A DNA stretch of 22,289 nucleotides, taken from assembly GCA_002483765.1 (NCBI GenBank), contig DLIO01000124.1, positions 1 to 22,289 of the forward strand, read 5' to 3'. Positions 1 to 7,564 of the stretch are shown here, piece by piece. The stretch comes from Lentisphaeria bacterium UBA7640. GTDB lineage: Bacteria > Verrucomicrobiota > Lentisphaeria > Victivallales > Victivallaceae. The notes below the pieces were generated by a model, which had not been told where the DNA came from, did no database searches, and worked only from the letters and a program-made list of their open reading frames with translations. The first letter of the stretch is position 1. Each line of letters opens with the position of its first letter. The translations under genes were made by a program, and so were the position numbers.

Positions 1-6
1 ATTATA

Positions 7-393
7 ATGTCTACTCGACATAATGCTTATCTGGAACGTGCCAAATTGGTAATCACCGATCCAAAGATATTGTCGATAATTACCGCAAAACGCGCTAGAG
101 AATTGGCGCTCGGTGCACGTCCGATGGTAAAGTGCAAATCTGAAAATTGGCTTGATGTCGCGCTTTTAGAAATCGCGGAAGGCAAGCTTTTCTATGAGTT
201 TTCAGACACCCCGGAAGAAGATATCTTCGCTGACGCAATGAGCAATCCCGAGAGTGATAGCGAAGCTACCCCAGCAAAAACTGCGAAAGCTAAAGTTGCT
301 AAAAAAGATATATTTGGCACAGATGAAAACGAACAGGAATCTGCTGAAGTTCTTGCTGACGAAAAAGAAGATTCTGCATCAAGCGAAAAATGA
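7..393 (+). CDS. rpoZ: DNA-directed RNA polymerase omega subunit
   Basis: Omega is the small RNA polymerase subunit that wraps the beta-prime C-terminus and helps core assembly. The 128-residue product has the family core: a first helix (residues 8-18), the conserved AKRARELALGARP segment at residues 27-39, and ALLEIAEGK at 52-60, which matches the usual AL.EI..G helix. Residues 66-128 form an Ala/Glu/Asp/Lys-rich, probably disordered tail that makes the protein longer than the 70-90 residues usual for omega. The ATG lies 7 bases from the window edge, so no ribosome binding site can be judged and an upstream partner gene cannot be seen. Its stop overlaps the region where purE starts, so the two are probably co-transcribed. 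Identity is confident; the tail has no assigned role. Confidence 0.88.
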   Translation: MSTRHNAYLERAKLVITDPKILSIITAKRARELALGARPMVKCKSENWLDVALLEIAEGKLFYEFSDTPEEDIFADAMSNPESDSEATPAKTAKAKVAKKDIFGTDENEQESAEVLADEKEDSASSEK

Positions 394-407
394 AAGGTTG
401 TGATCTG

Positions 408-962
408 ATGGCAAAGACAGTCAATGCAAAAAAAAGTGGAAAACAAGTTGCGTCGGAAGTTTCACCTGAAGTAGCACTCATTATGGGAAGCCAAAATGAT
501 TTGCCAATTCTAGAGAAATCATTCACTATTTTTGAGCAATTTGGGATTCCATTTACGGTGCGCGTGATGTCGGCACACCGTAGCCCTGACGTGGCTATTG
601 AATTTGCGCGCAATGCCGAAGCTGCTGGTATCAAAATATTGATTTGTGCTGCCGGTATGGCTGCCCATTTAGCGGGCGTCACGGCCGGGCACACGATTTT
701 ACCAGTTATCGGTATTCCTGTGCCTTCAGAACCCTTTAATGGCTTAGATGCACTGTTGTCAACAGTACAAATGCCACCCGGCATTCCAGTTGGCACCGTT
801 ACCGCTGGCAAAGCTGGCGGAATTAACGCCGCGCTTTATGCAATCTCAATTTTGGCGTTAAACAATCCAGAGTTAACCAAAAAATTGAAAGCCTACCGTG
901 CTGAACAAACTGCTCAGGTGATCAAGGCTGATCAAGAGCTTAACCGTAATTTGCAGCACTAG
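408..962 (+). CDS. purE: N5-carboxyaminoimidazole ribonucleotide mutase (PurE class I)
   Basis: PurE catalyses the N5-CAIR to CAIR rearrangement in de novo purine synthesis, in the cytoplasm as an octamer. From the start chosen here the product has 184 residues. The phosphate/substrate loop is MGSQND at 26-31, the catalytic loop SAHRSP at 55-60 (H57 is the family general acid/base), AAGMAAHL at 81-88 and GLDALLSTVQMPPGIPVGT at 112-130. All are in the normal order and at the usual length. An in-frame ATG at 390 overlaps the rpoZ stop (ATGA) but has no Shine-Dalgarno. ATG 408 has AAAGG about 10 nt upstream (393-397), so I prefer it. A short Lys-rich N-terminal extension precedes the core. No purK is visible, so whether the cell uses the N5-CAIR route is inferred from family class only. 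Confidence 0.9.
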   Translation: MAKTVNAKKSGKQVASEVSPEVALIMGSQNDLPILEKSFTIFEQFGIPFTVRVMSAHRSPDVAIEFARNAEAAGIKILICAAGMAAHLAGVTAGHTILPVIGIPVPSEPFNGLDALLSTVQMPPGIPVGTVTAGKAGGINAALYAISILALNNPELTKKLKAYRAEQTAQVIKADQELNRNLQH

Positions 963-992
963 TCTCTAGGTTAAACCGCTTTTTAAAATTAA

Positions 993-1028
993 TAAACCCG
1001 AAGTTGCAATATTGTTACTTCGGGTTTA
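993..1028 (+). terminator. Intrinsic terminator after purE
   Basis: A perfect 12-bp inverted repeat, TAAACCCGAAGT (993-1004) and ACTTCGGGTTTA (1017-1028), is separated by 12 nt that contain a further small CAATATTG palindrome. It starts 31 nt after the purE stop, and the downstream strand is T-rich but not a clean T-tract. It would end the rpoZ-purE transcript before the regulator gene at 1078. Confidence 0.75.
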
Positions 1029-1077
1029 CTCTATTTATCACCTGTAAATTATTCACTTACTACCCCATTTAAATGTT

Positions 1078-2076
1078 ATGAAAAAACCCGATAAAAAATA
1101 TATGATTGTGGTCAACGCGCTGAAAAAAGCAATTGAGGACGGTACTTTGCCCGCAGGAATGAAGTTGCCGGGGCAGAATTTACTGGGCATTCCGTATGGC
1201 GTTTCACCGATTACTTCGAAACGCGCGCTAAGTGAGCTAAAAAAAATGGGCTATATTGATTGTCGTCACCGCAGTGGTTCGTACGTGCGCGCTAAACCGC
1301 GTTTGTTTAGCGAAATCAACATTGTAATCGGTGGCAAGATTAAAAATGAAGGATTGTGGCTCAGCGACTATTGGAAGGGGATTGAACAAGAAGCTGCGCG
1401 CTTGGGCATACCATCACAGGTTATGCGCACATCTGCACCGGGATTTGTGGAACGCGTTCCCGAAGGTTCAGAAAATCAGGGCGTAGTGTTGTTGGGGTTC
1501 GAGGATTTAGCGTTGATCGAACGTTTACGCGAACGCAATATCGCTCATACGGTTGGCGTAATTGAAGCGCATCATGTGCCCTACAATGTGTTGATAAATT
1601 ATCGGCGTGCAGTGTTTGAACTGGCAGAAACCATGGCAAATTCAGGCGGTTGCCGCAATTTTTATTTTTTAGCTAACCTGCAACAACCTTCACATCGGCT
1701 GGCGCGTGACGGATTCAACGCATTTATTGATGATTTTAGTGGAACTGGCAAAATTCTTAATGTTGACGAAGATTCAATTCAAGATGTTATGAAAACGCTT
1801 TTAAATTCACAAGAAATTGTTGACGGCGTCATTATTATGGGTGGAGTATTACCATTTCGCGCACTGCCACTATTACTCCAGCCAACAAGAAACATCAAAC
1901 TGGGAGTATTGACTGAAAATCAAACTATCCGACAATTAAATGGAACAGCATTTATTGCCGAATACAGTTTGTTCGAATGTGGAAGATTATTGTTTCAACT
2001 GCTTTATGAGTCAGCAGCTAACCGCAATCTGCCAGCAACCACGCGCTATCCCCGCCTCACTATAATTAAACCGTAA
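1078..2076 (+). CDS. GntR-family transcriptional regulator with LacI/PBP1-type sensor domain
   Basis: This is a cytoplasmic DNA-binding repressor or activator that should respond to a sugar-like ligand. The 332-residue product begins with a winged helix of the GntR family: residues 8-40 carry the V.ALKKAIEDGTLPAGMKLPG signature, 42-60 the recognition region (YGVSPITSKRALSEL), and 60-72 the wing (GYIDCRHRSGSYV). From about residue 78 the sequence follows the periplasmic-binding-protein-like fold of LacI regulators (IVIGGKI... then WKGIEQEAARLGI). This is the AraR-like chimera architecture. The ATG at 1078 has no clear Shine-Dalgarno, and the earlier ATG at 1073 runs directly into a stop. No catabolic or transport genes lie next to it on the same strand, so its target cannot be inferred. 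Its 3' neighbour is the MITE-like repeat at 2152. Confidence 0.8.
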   Translation: MKKPDKKYMIVVNALKKAIEDGTLPAGMKLPGQNLLGIPYGVSPITSKRALSELKKMGYIDCRHRSGSYVRAKPRLFSEINIVIGGKIKNEGLWLSDYWKGIEQEAARLGIPSQVMRTSAPGFVERVPEGSENQGVVLLGFEDLALIERLRERNIAHTVGVIEAHHVPYNVLINYRRAVFELAETMANSGGCRNFYFLANLQQPSHRLARDGFNAFIDDFSGTGKILNVDEDSIQDVMKTLLNSQEIVDGVIIMGGVLPFRALPLLLQPTRNIKLGVLTENQTIRQLNGTAFIAEYSLFECGRLLFQLLYESAANRNLPATTRYPRLTIIKP

Positions 2077-2113
2077 ATTTCGCTCTAAACGCTAGGAATA
2101 AAATGAAATAGGA

Positions 2114-2134
2114 GTTAGAGGTTAGGGGTTAGGA
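2114..2134 (+). repeat. Three tandem telomere-like heptamers
   Basis: GTTAGAG, GTTAGGG and GTTAGGA follow one another directly at 2114-2134, just upstream of the inverted-repeat element at 2152. A looser version (GTAGAAGTTAGAATC) precedes the second copy of that element at about 7536-7550, so the block may be part of the repeat family and not an independent satellite. Confidence 0.5.
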
Positions 2135-2151
2135 TGCGGAAAACGGGGAAA

Positions 2152-2247
2152 TTAACACGGAGGCACGAAGTTTATTCTAAAAAGACGGGAGTCCAAAATA
2201 TGATATAGAATGGTTAAAGTGCTCTTTTCTTCGTGGCTCTGTGTTAA
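2152..2247. mobile_element. MITE-like inverted-repeat element, copy 1
   Basis: This is a 96-bp non-coding segment whose ends are near-perfect inverted repeats: TTAACACGGAGGCACGAAG at 2152-2170 and CTTCGTGGCTCTGTGTTAA at 2229-2247 (17 of 19 positions pair). The middle (GAAGTTTATTC..., ATAGAATGGTTAAAG, CTCTTTTCTTC) aligns with the reverse complement of the middle of the copy at 7565-7693, so the two are homologous and inverted relative to each other. It carries no reading frame. It sits between convergent genes and could fold into a long hairpin, so it may also end transcription from both sides. The mobilising transposase is unknown; the IS630 ends in this window do not match it. Confidence 0.65.
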
Positions 2248-2322
2248 CCTCCACACATTTCTTTTCTGTGTTTTTTCACCCATGTCAAATAATATGTCGT
2301 GGTTAAAATTTTCTCAACTCCC

Positions 2323-3492
2323 CTAGCTCCTAAGAGACTTTAGTGCTAAGTGTACCATCATCATGATACCATTTTCTAGTGCGTCATCATTAAAATTAAA
2401 ATGCGGATTATGAATTCCCGGGCTATCGGTTCCGACTCCGAGATTGAAGAACGCTCCAGGATATTTTTTTAGAAAATAACAAAAGTCTTCGCCGCCCATT
2501 GAGGAACGTGGCATCTCTTGATACATCTCCTTCCCAAACAGTTCAACTGCGGTGTGCTGTACCATTTTAACACATTCTGGGTCGTTAATGCAGGGTTCAT
2601 AGGGTAAACTGTATTCAAATGTGTACTTGGCCCCGTTTGCGTGACAAATGCCTTCAGTTTGGCGTTTAATCAATTCTGGCAGTTTCTTACCCACTTCTTG
2701 ATTTAGAAAACGTATTGTACCTTCAAGCAGAGCTTGTTCAGGGATAACATTTTCATTATTGCCTGCGCTGAAGCGACAAACACTGACTACTGCCGCTTCT
2801 TGAGGATCAATATTACGTGCTACAATACTTTGCAGCGCTGTGACCAATTGACTTGCGATAACAATCGGATCAACTGTGTTTTGAGGTTGGCTCCCGTGAC
2901 CACCGCGACCCGTAATGATGATTTTGAAAAACCCAGCGGCGGCCATGATGGCCCCGGGTCGCGACAAAATAGTGCCAGTAACTTTGCCAGGATGGGCGTG
3001 AAGTGCAAAAACATGGCGCGGCGCAGGATTTTCTAACGCTCCAGCCGCAACCAATTCGCGTCCTAGTGCGGCAACTTCTTCACCCGGTTGAAAAACAAAA
3101 CGTACGGAGCCCTCAAATTGGTCGCGCAATTCATTCAAAACCAAGGCGGTGCCGAGTAAAATTGTAGCATGTCCATCGTGTCCACAGGCATGCATTTTGC
3201 CGGAACAGATTGAAGCGTAGGGCAGGGCAGTCATTTCGTTCAGTGGCAACGCGTCGATATCGGCGCGCAATGCAACGCTATGCCCACTGTTTTTTCCTTG
3301 TAACAGGCCGACGACATCGGTTTCAAGGAATGGGGTTAATAATTTGATTTCAGTCTCTGCCAACACTTTGCGAATTAACGCTGAAGTTTCAAATTCCATC
3401 CCCGCCAATTCGGGGATGGAATGTATCGTGCGGCGCAATTCGATCAAGCGCGGCAGATGTTTTTTTATCAGATTTTTTATCTGACTTTTCAT
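2323..3492 (-). CDS. M20D-family metallo-amidohydrolase (N-acyl-amino acid / hippurate hydrolase type)
   Basis: This is a cytoplasmic dinuclear zinc hydrolase that removes acyl groups from N-acylated amino acids or related amides. The 389-residue product has the M20D hallmarks: ALRADIDALP (74-83), the metal-binding HACGHDGH (101-108), FQPGEE (134-139), HAHP (165-168), the dimerisation-domain GRGGHGSQP (195-203), MGGEDF (332-337) and the C-terminal metal histidine in GIHNPHF (359-365). Length and motif order are normal for AmaA/HipO/YtnL-like enzymes, so it should be active. The substrate cannot be read from sequence. Its ATG begins 3 nt after the stop of the peroxiredoxin gene, with no separate promoter room, so the two are almost surely one transcript. 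A GGA-containing sequence (AAGGA) lies about 17 nt upstream, so translation probably depends on coupling. Confidence 0.85.
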   Translation of the reverse strand: MKSQIKNLIKKHLPRLIELRRTIHSIPELAGMEFETSALIRKVLAETEIKLLTPFLETDVVGLLQGKNSGHSVALRADIDALPLNEMTALPYASICSGKMHACGHDGHATILLGTALVLNELRDQFEGSVRFVFQPGEEVAALGRELVAAGALENPAPRHVFALHAHPGKVTGTILSRPGAIMAAAGFFKIIITGRGGHGSQPQNTVDPIVIASQLVTALQSIVARNIDPQEAAVVSVCRFSAGNNENVIPEQALLEGTIRFLNQEVGKKLPELIKRQTEGICHANGAKYTFEYSLPYEPCINDPECVKMVQHTAVELFGKEMYQEMPRSSMGGEDFCYFLKKYPGAFFNLGVGTDSPGIHNPHFNFNDDALENGIMMMVHLALKSLRS

Positions 3493-3495
3493 GTT

Positions 3496-4146
3496 TTATT
3501 TATCCAATTCCTTGTGGCAGAACCACCAGTCGTAGCATTCATATTCGGAAAGACGTTTTTCCGCCGTTTTCATGTCGGTAGCTGGAGGAACAATGACACG
3601 GTCTTTGATCAGGTCGTTATTCGGCCAATCTGCCGGCATTGCTACACCTTTTTCGGAAATCTGTAGAGTTTTGACCGCTCTAACTATTTCGCTGATGTTG
3701 CGGCCAATTTCTTGTGGATAATACATAATCAGACGAACCTTGCCAGCAGGATCGCAGATAAAGACCGCGCGAACCGCGCTTGAACCTTTGCCAGGATGAA
3801 GCATGCCAAGCTTCATGGCAATAGCATCATTAGCAGCAATTACTGGGAATTTAATATCGACATCGAGTTCAGACTTGATCCATTGGATCCATTTGATGTG
3901 TGAAAAGACTTGATCAACTGACATACCAATAAGTTTGCAATCAAGCTTATCAAATTCATGCATCTGTTTTTGGAATGCCACAAATTCAGTTGTACAAACT
4001 GGGGTGAAATCAGCAGGATGGCTGAATAATACAAACCATTTTCCTTTGTAGTCACCCGGGATGTTCATCGGGCCAAGTGTGGTTTTGACTTTCAGTTCGG
4101 GGAACGCATCTCCGAGCATCGGCATTTGGTTGACTTTTTCTTCCAT
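3496..4146 (-). CDS. Peroxiredoxin, Prx6 subfamily with archaeal-type C-terminal cysteines
   Basis: This is a thiol peroxidase that reduces H2O2 and organic peroxides in the cytoplasm. In the 216-residue product the peroxidatic site is P44..T48..C51 (HPADFTPVC), with the conserved active-site Arg at 126 (SSAVRAVF). The length and extended C-terminal domain (from about 160) are typical of Prx6 and not of AhpC. Two further cysteines, C204 and C210 in YECYDWWFCHK, match the C-terminal pair of the archaeal Aeropyrum pernix enzyme, in which one acts as resolving cysteine. This protein may therefore work as a 2-Cys enzyme despite its 1-Cys class name. A strong Shine-Dalgarno, AAAGGAGA (4153-4160 on the opposite strand), is 6 nt from ATG 4146. 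It is the first gene of a two-gene unit with the amidohydrolase. Confidence 0.9.
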   Translation of the reverse strand: MEEKVNQMPMLGDAFPELKVKTTLGPMNIPGDYKGKWFVLFSHPADFTPVCTTEFVAFQKQMHEFDKLDCKLIGMSVDQVFSHIKWIQWIKSELDVDIKFPVIAANDAIAMKLGMLHPGKGSSAVRAVFICDPAGKVRLIMYYPQEIGRNISEIVRAVKTLQISEKGVAMPADWPNNDLIKDRVIVPPATDMKTAEKRLSEYECYDWWFCHKELDK

Positions 4147-4207
4147 TTTTAATCTCCTTTCGATTAGTTCTGGTTGATTAATAATACATATAAAAAACGA
4201 CTAAGTT

Positions 4208-4236
4208 ATTATAATACAGCAAAATAATTATTGCAA
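4208..4236 (-). promoter_or_regulatory. Sigma70-type promoter of the peroxiredoxin unit
   Basis: On the - strand, TTGCAA (4231-4236) and a perfect TATAAT (4208-4213) are separated by 17 nt, about 60 nt upstream of the peroxiredoxin ATG. This is the best promoter match I found in the window. Confidence 0.6.
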
Positions 4237-4267
4237 ACTAATAAATTAGAAATGTCTAATAGTTTGC
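4233..4267 (-). promoter_or_regulatory. Palindromic operator-like site upstream of the peroxiredoxin promoter
   Basis: GCAAACT (4233-4239) pairs with AGTTTGC (4261-4267), and inside them ATTAGA (4245-4250) pairs with TCTAAT (4255-4260) around AATG. The palindrome touches the -35 hexamer at 4231-4236, a position that suits a DNA-binding regulator. It does not match the PerR, Fur or OxyR consensus sequences I know, so the regulator is unknown. An RNA hairpin is unlikely because it lies upstream of the predicted transcription start. Confidence 0.4.
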
Positions 4268-4356
4268 TTTAAGTGAAACGTTCAGAGGATAAGGCGATTC
4301 ACAACCAATCAGCATCGTCGAAAAGTAATGATCTATTTTTTATAACTTTGTTCTCT

Positions 4357-4387
4357 AATTCGCGCGCGCATTATGCGCGCGTGAATT
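4357..4387. repeat. GC-rich 31-bp palindrome, copy 1
   Basis: A hyphenated palindrome, AATT + CGCGCGCGC + ATTAT + GCGCGCGTG + AATT, lies between mgtA and the peroxiredoxin gene in otherwise AT-rich DNA. Its reverse complement matches the palindrome at 22191-22221 in 27 of 31 positions, so it belongs to a dispersed family of the REP type. It is about 80 nt past the mgtA stop but has no T-tract, so a terminator role is uncertain. The rest of the 319-nt gap 4147-4465 holds only the peroxiredoxin promoter region and AT-rich DNA without a reading frame. Confidence 0.6.
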
Positions 4388-4465
4388 AATAGCTCTAGTT
4401 ATATTTTAAAGATATAAAAAAATGGGATTTATATCACGAGGTTTGAAGATATTCCAAATCTAGGA

Positions 4466-7219
4466 TTACAGCAATTCGCCGTACCTTTTGATATACGATC
4501 TTTTAGTGAAAGTAACTAAAGCCATATATGCTAAAATAGTGCCGATCAACCAAGGATAATACAGTGCGGGCAGTGGATACATGCCAATCTTTGTTCCAAA
4601 ATAAGTGTATGGAATAATTGTGCCAGCGGCAATAGCTGCCGTTGTAACCAAGATTACTGACCACGATGCTCTGCTCTGAATGAATGGGATTTTCGGGGTT
4701 CTAATCATGTGGATAACTAGGGTTTGTGACCACAGTGATTCAACGAACCAGCCTGCGTTAAAAAGCGCCATAAATGCAACTTTGTCTACGCTAGCAGTCG
4801 CATAACTGCCACCAAGGATTGCCGGGCATATTACGAAAAACATCAGACAATATGTTGTGATATCAAATACCGAACTAGTCGGCCCGATCCACAGCATAAA
4901 TTTACCAATTGACGAGGCATCCCATTTGCGCGGTTTTCTGAGATATTCATCATCAACATTATCCCAGGGAATAGAGATACAGGAAATGTCATATATAAGA
5001 TTCAGCACGAGAATTTGTAATGGTAACATCGGCAAGAAGGGTAGAAATGCACTCGCGACCAAAACAGAAAACATGTTGCCGAAGTTCGAGCTGGCAGTCA
5101 TTTTAATATATTTAATGATATTACCAAAGGTTTTTCGACCCTCGATAATGGCTTCTTCTAAAACCATTAGATCCTTTTCAAGCAGGATAATGTCAGCGGA
5201 TTCTTTTGCAATATCCACCGCAGTGTCTACTGAAATTCCGACGTCAGACTCTCTCATCGCAGCGGCATCATTAATGCCGTCACCCAGAAAACCCACAGTA
5301 TGACCGTTGTCCCGAAGCGCTCGCACTATTCTGGATTTTTGCTGCGGCGACAGTTTGGCGAAGACGTTGGTCTCTTCCACGGCAAGCGCGAGGGCTTCGT
5401 CATCCATCTCTTCAATCTCAGTTCCTGGCAGTAAGTTGTCAATCTGCAAACCGACTTGACGACAAATACTTTTGGTTACTCCGACGTTATCGCCAGTGAG
5501 AATTTTGACACTGACGCCATAATCTCTTAGTGCAGTGATTGCCGCGGCAGTTGTTGCCTTTGGTGGATCCAAGAAAGCCAGATAGCCCATTAGCACCATC
5601 TTAGATTCATCCTTTACCGAGAAAACACCCTCGACAGCAGGATTGTTCTTTTGAGCGATAGCGATAACGCGCATGCCATCTTCATTTAATTTCTCGACCG
5701 TTTTAAAAATCTCACTCTTGATGGTAGGAGTTAGTTCCTCTATTTTTCCATTATATTCAACAAAAGAACTGATGTTCAACATCTCCTCGACTGCACCTTT
5801 GGTGATCAGTTGAGTTTTTCCCTCAGCATTTTTGATTACTACGCTCATTCGGCGGCGGTCAAAATCAAATGGAATTTCGTCAACCTTGGTGTATGCACTG
5901 GAGAGATGCTGGAAACCTGTTTTTGAACCATGATTTAATATTGCCAGATCCATCAAATTTTTTAAACCAGTCTGATAAAAACTATTGAGGAAAGCATGAC
6001 GCAGTACGCGATCATTTTCTTTGCCATGAACATCTAGGTGGTATTCCAAAACCACTCGATCCTCGGTTAAAGTTCCAGTCTTGTCCGTACAAAGAATATC
6101 CATCGCCCCAAAATTTTGGATTGAATTTAAATTTTTGATGATCGTTTTTCTCTTGGCCATTTTGACCGCACCCTTGGCCAGGTTGGTGGTCACAATCATC
6201 GGCAACATCTCGGGAGTTAAGCCGACCGCCACCGATAGTGCGAATAGGAACGCCTCCATCCAATCCCCTTTCGTGAAGCCGTTAATAAAGAGAACTACGG
6301 GAGCCATGACCATCATAAAACGGATCAACAACCACGAAACTGAATTTACCCCTTTTTCAAAGCTGGTAACAATTTTGGTGCCTACGATCGATTTGGCCAT
6401 AGAACCAAACATCGTATCATCGCCAGTAGCAACGACGACACAAACCGCTGATCCACTGATGACGTTGCTACCCATAAACGCTAAGTTAGGAAATTCTATC
6501 GGTTCACTATATTCAACATTTTCCCGCCGATGAGGCATTTTCTCTTGTGCTTCGCTTTCACCAGTAAGGGCCGATTGACTAATAAATAGATCCTTCGCCG
6601 ATAAAATTTTCAGGTCCGCCGGAACCATATCTCCAGCTGCTAGATAAACGATATCTCCGCATACAACCTCATATAATGAAATCTCAATCTTACCTTCGCC
6701 TTGACGTTCAACCGCAGTTGTGGTTTCAACCATCTCATTTAATTTTTCAGCAGCATTGCCGGAACGAGTTTCTTGAATAAATCGCAGTGTTCCACTGATA
6801 AACACCATGGTTAGAACAATTACAACGGCAGTAATGTCTTGGTCGGCGGGAGCGGCAAATATAATGTCAGTTCCAGCTGATATACCAGCCAAAATGAGTA
6901 AAACTACTGTAAATGGATTAATAAAAGCTTCAAATAATCTTTTTATAATTGAGTCTTCGGATTCATGAGTGATTTCGTTGTCACCGAATTTGTCTCTCAT
7001 TTCTTCTACTGTGTCTTCATCTAATCCGCGTCGAGAACTATTCATGGCCGCTAAAAACAGCTCTTCGCTTTGCAGTGAGGCGTCTATAAGCCTTTTGTTA
7101 ATCGCTTCTCTTGCAGCGGCATCGGCAACATTCTTAGCGACCCTTTTTTTATCTTTTTTTTCACTATCTTTACCTCGTCTCAAACTGATTGGCTTTAAAT
7201 ATATAAAATTAATTTTCAT
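4466..7219 (-). CDS. mgtA: Magnesium-translocating P-type ATPase (P3B, MgtA/MgtB type)
   Basis: This inner-membrane pump brings Mg2+ into the cell at the cost of ATP. The 917-residue product is close to the length of enterobacterial MgtA. It shows an N-terminal Lys-rich cytosolic stretch (1-40), the cation-ATPase N-terminal domain (about 45-95), the first membrane pair (about 100-145), the actuator TGES (219-222), the PEMLP membrane motif (336-340), the phosphorylation site DKTGTL with D379, the nucleotide-domain TGDN (575-578) and hinge GDGIND (646-651), then six C-terminal membrane helices with LNLIYDIS. All catalytic residues are present. The ATG at 7219 has only a weak AAGAG upstream. It stands alone, with no MgtC gene and no recognisable leader peptide or Mg2+-sensing leader that I can support. 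Confidence 0.9.
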   Translation of the reverse strand: MKINFIYLKPISLRRGKDSEKKDKKRVAKNVADAAAREAINKRLIDASLQSEELFLAAMNSSRRGLDEDTVEEMRDKFGDNEITHESEDSIIKRLFEAFINPFTVVLLILAGISAGTDIIFAAPADQDITAVVIVLTMVFISGTLRFIQETRSGNAAEKLNEMVETTTAVERQGEGKIEISLYEVVCGDIVYLAAGDMVPADLKILSAKDLFISQSALTGESEAQEKMPHRRENVEYSEPIEFPNLAFMGSNVISGSAVCVVVATGDDTMFGSMAKSIVGTKIVTSFEKGVNSVSWLLIRFMMVMAPVVLFINGFTKGDWMEAFLFALSVAVGLTPEMLPMIVTTNLAKGAVKMAKRKTIIKNLNSIQNFGAMDILCTDKTGTLTEDRVVLEYHLDVHGKENDRVLRHAFLNSFYQTGLKNLMDLAILNHGSKTGFQHLSSAYTKVDEIPFDFDRRRMSVVIKNAEGKTQLITKGAVEEMLNISSFVEYNGKIEELTPTIKSEIFKTVEKLNEDGMRVIAIAQKNNPAVEGVFSVKDESKMVLMGYLAFLDPPKATTAAAITALRDYGVSVKILTGDNVGVTKSICRQVGLQIDNLLPGTEIEEMDDEALALAVEETNVFAKLSPQQKSRIVRALRDNGHTVGFLGDGINDAAAMRESDVGISVDTAVDIAKESADIILLEKDLMVLEEAIIEGRKTFGNIIKYIKMTASSNFGNMFSVLVASAFLPFLPMLPLQILVLNLIYDISCISIPWDNVDDEYLRKPRKWDASSIGKFMLWIGPTSSVFDITTYCLMFFVICPAILGGSYATASVDKVAFMALFNAGWFVESLWSQTLVIHMIRTPKIPFIQSRASWSVILVTTAAIAAGTIIPYTYFGTKIGMYPLPALYYPWLIGTILAYMALVTFTKRSYIKRYGELL

Positions 7220-7333
7220 TACACTCTTGTTTCAAAAGAATTAACACCTGAACTATATCTCGATCTACAAAAAAGTTAATCAAAACCCGAGTTGTATTCG
7301 AGATAAGGTCCGCCCATTTGGCACAAAAAGAGC

Positions 7334-7388
7334 TATCATTCCCATGACGTCAACACCAAATAGAGTCCGGTGTCATAAAGGAATGATA
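7334..7388. repeat. Long imperfect hairpin upstream of mgtA
   Basis: TATCATTCC (7334-7342) pairs perfectly with GGAATGATA (7380-7388), and further in ATGAC...ACACC (7344-7356) pairs with GGTGTCAT (7369-7376) around a small bulge. The centre is about 10 nt. It lies about 115 nt upstream of the mgtA start on the template side. It could be a fragment of a mobile palindromic element or a regulatory structure, and nothing in the sequence decides between them. Confidence 0.45.
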
Positions 7389-7447
7389 TCAAGAGTTCAA
7401 AATATCGCAGAAACCCTCAAAATCAAGTCTACAGCCCCACATTCACT

Positions 7448-7494
7448 TGGGAACGCTGAGCCCCAGCTCAGCATTATCATTACTGGGAACGTTG
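7448..7494. repeat. Direct-repeat plus hairpin block
   Basis: TGGGAACGCTGA (about 7448-7459) recurs as TGGGAACGTTGA (about 7484-7495). Between them GCTGAG (7455-7460) and CTCAGC (7467-7472) form a 6-bp hairpin with a CCCCAG loop. Repeats of this GGAACGC-GAG-CC-AGCTC style are common between genes in environmental bacterial genomes (from memory, unchecked). This block, the hairpin at 7334 and the element at 7565 together fill the 543-nt gap 7220-7762, which has no convincing gene. Confidence 0.4.
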
Positions 7495-7564
7495 AACCAC
7501 TGATGGGCGCTGGGGGAGAATCGAGAACCTAGGAGGTAGAAGTTAGAATCGGGAAACAGGGAAG

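Noticed and set aside
299..811. 170-codon - strand frame over purE
   Set aside because: It is a shadow of purE, whose motifs are unambiguous.
4357..4387. Palindrome as mgtA terminator
   Set aside because: There is no T-tract on either side and a second copy exists far from any gene end, so a dispersed repeat is the better reading.
7220..7333. Mg2+ riboswitch or MgtL-type leader peptide before mgtA
   Set aside because: I could not find a proline-rich leader frame or a known riboswitch layout.
7344..7532. 62-codon + strand frame upstream of mgtA
   Set aside because: It is made entirely of hairpin and direct-repeat sequence and has no start signal.
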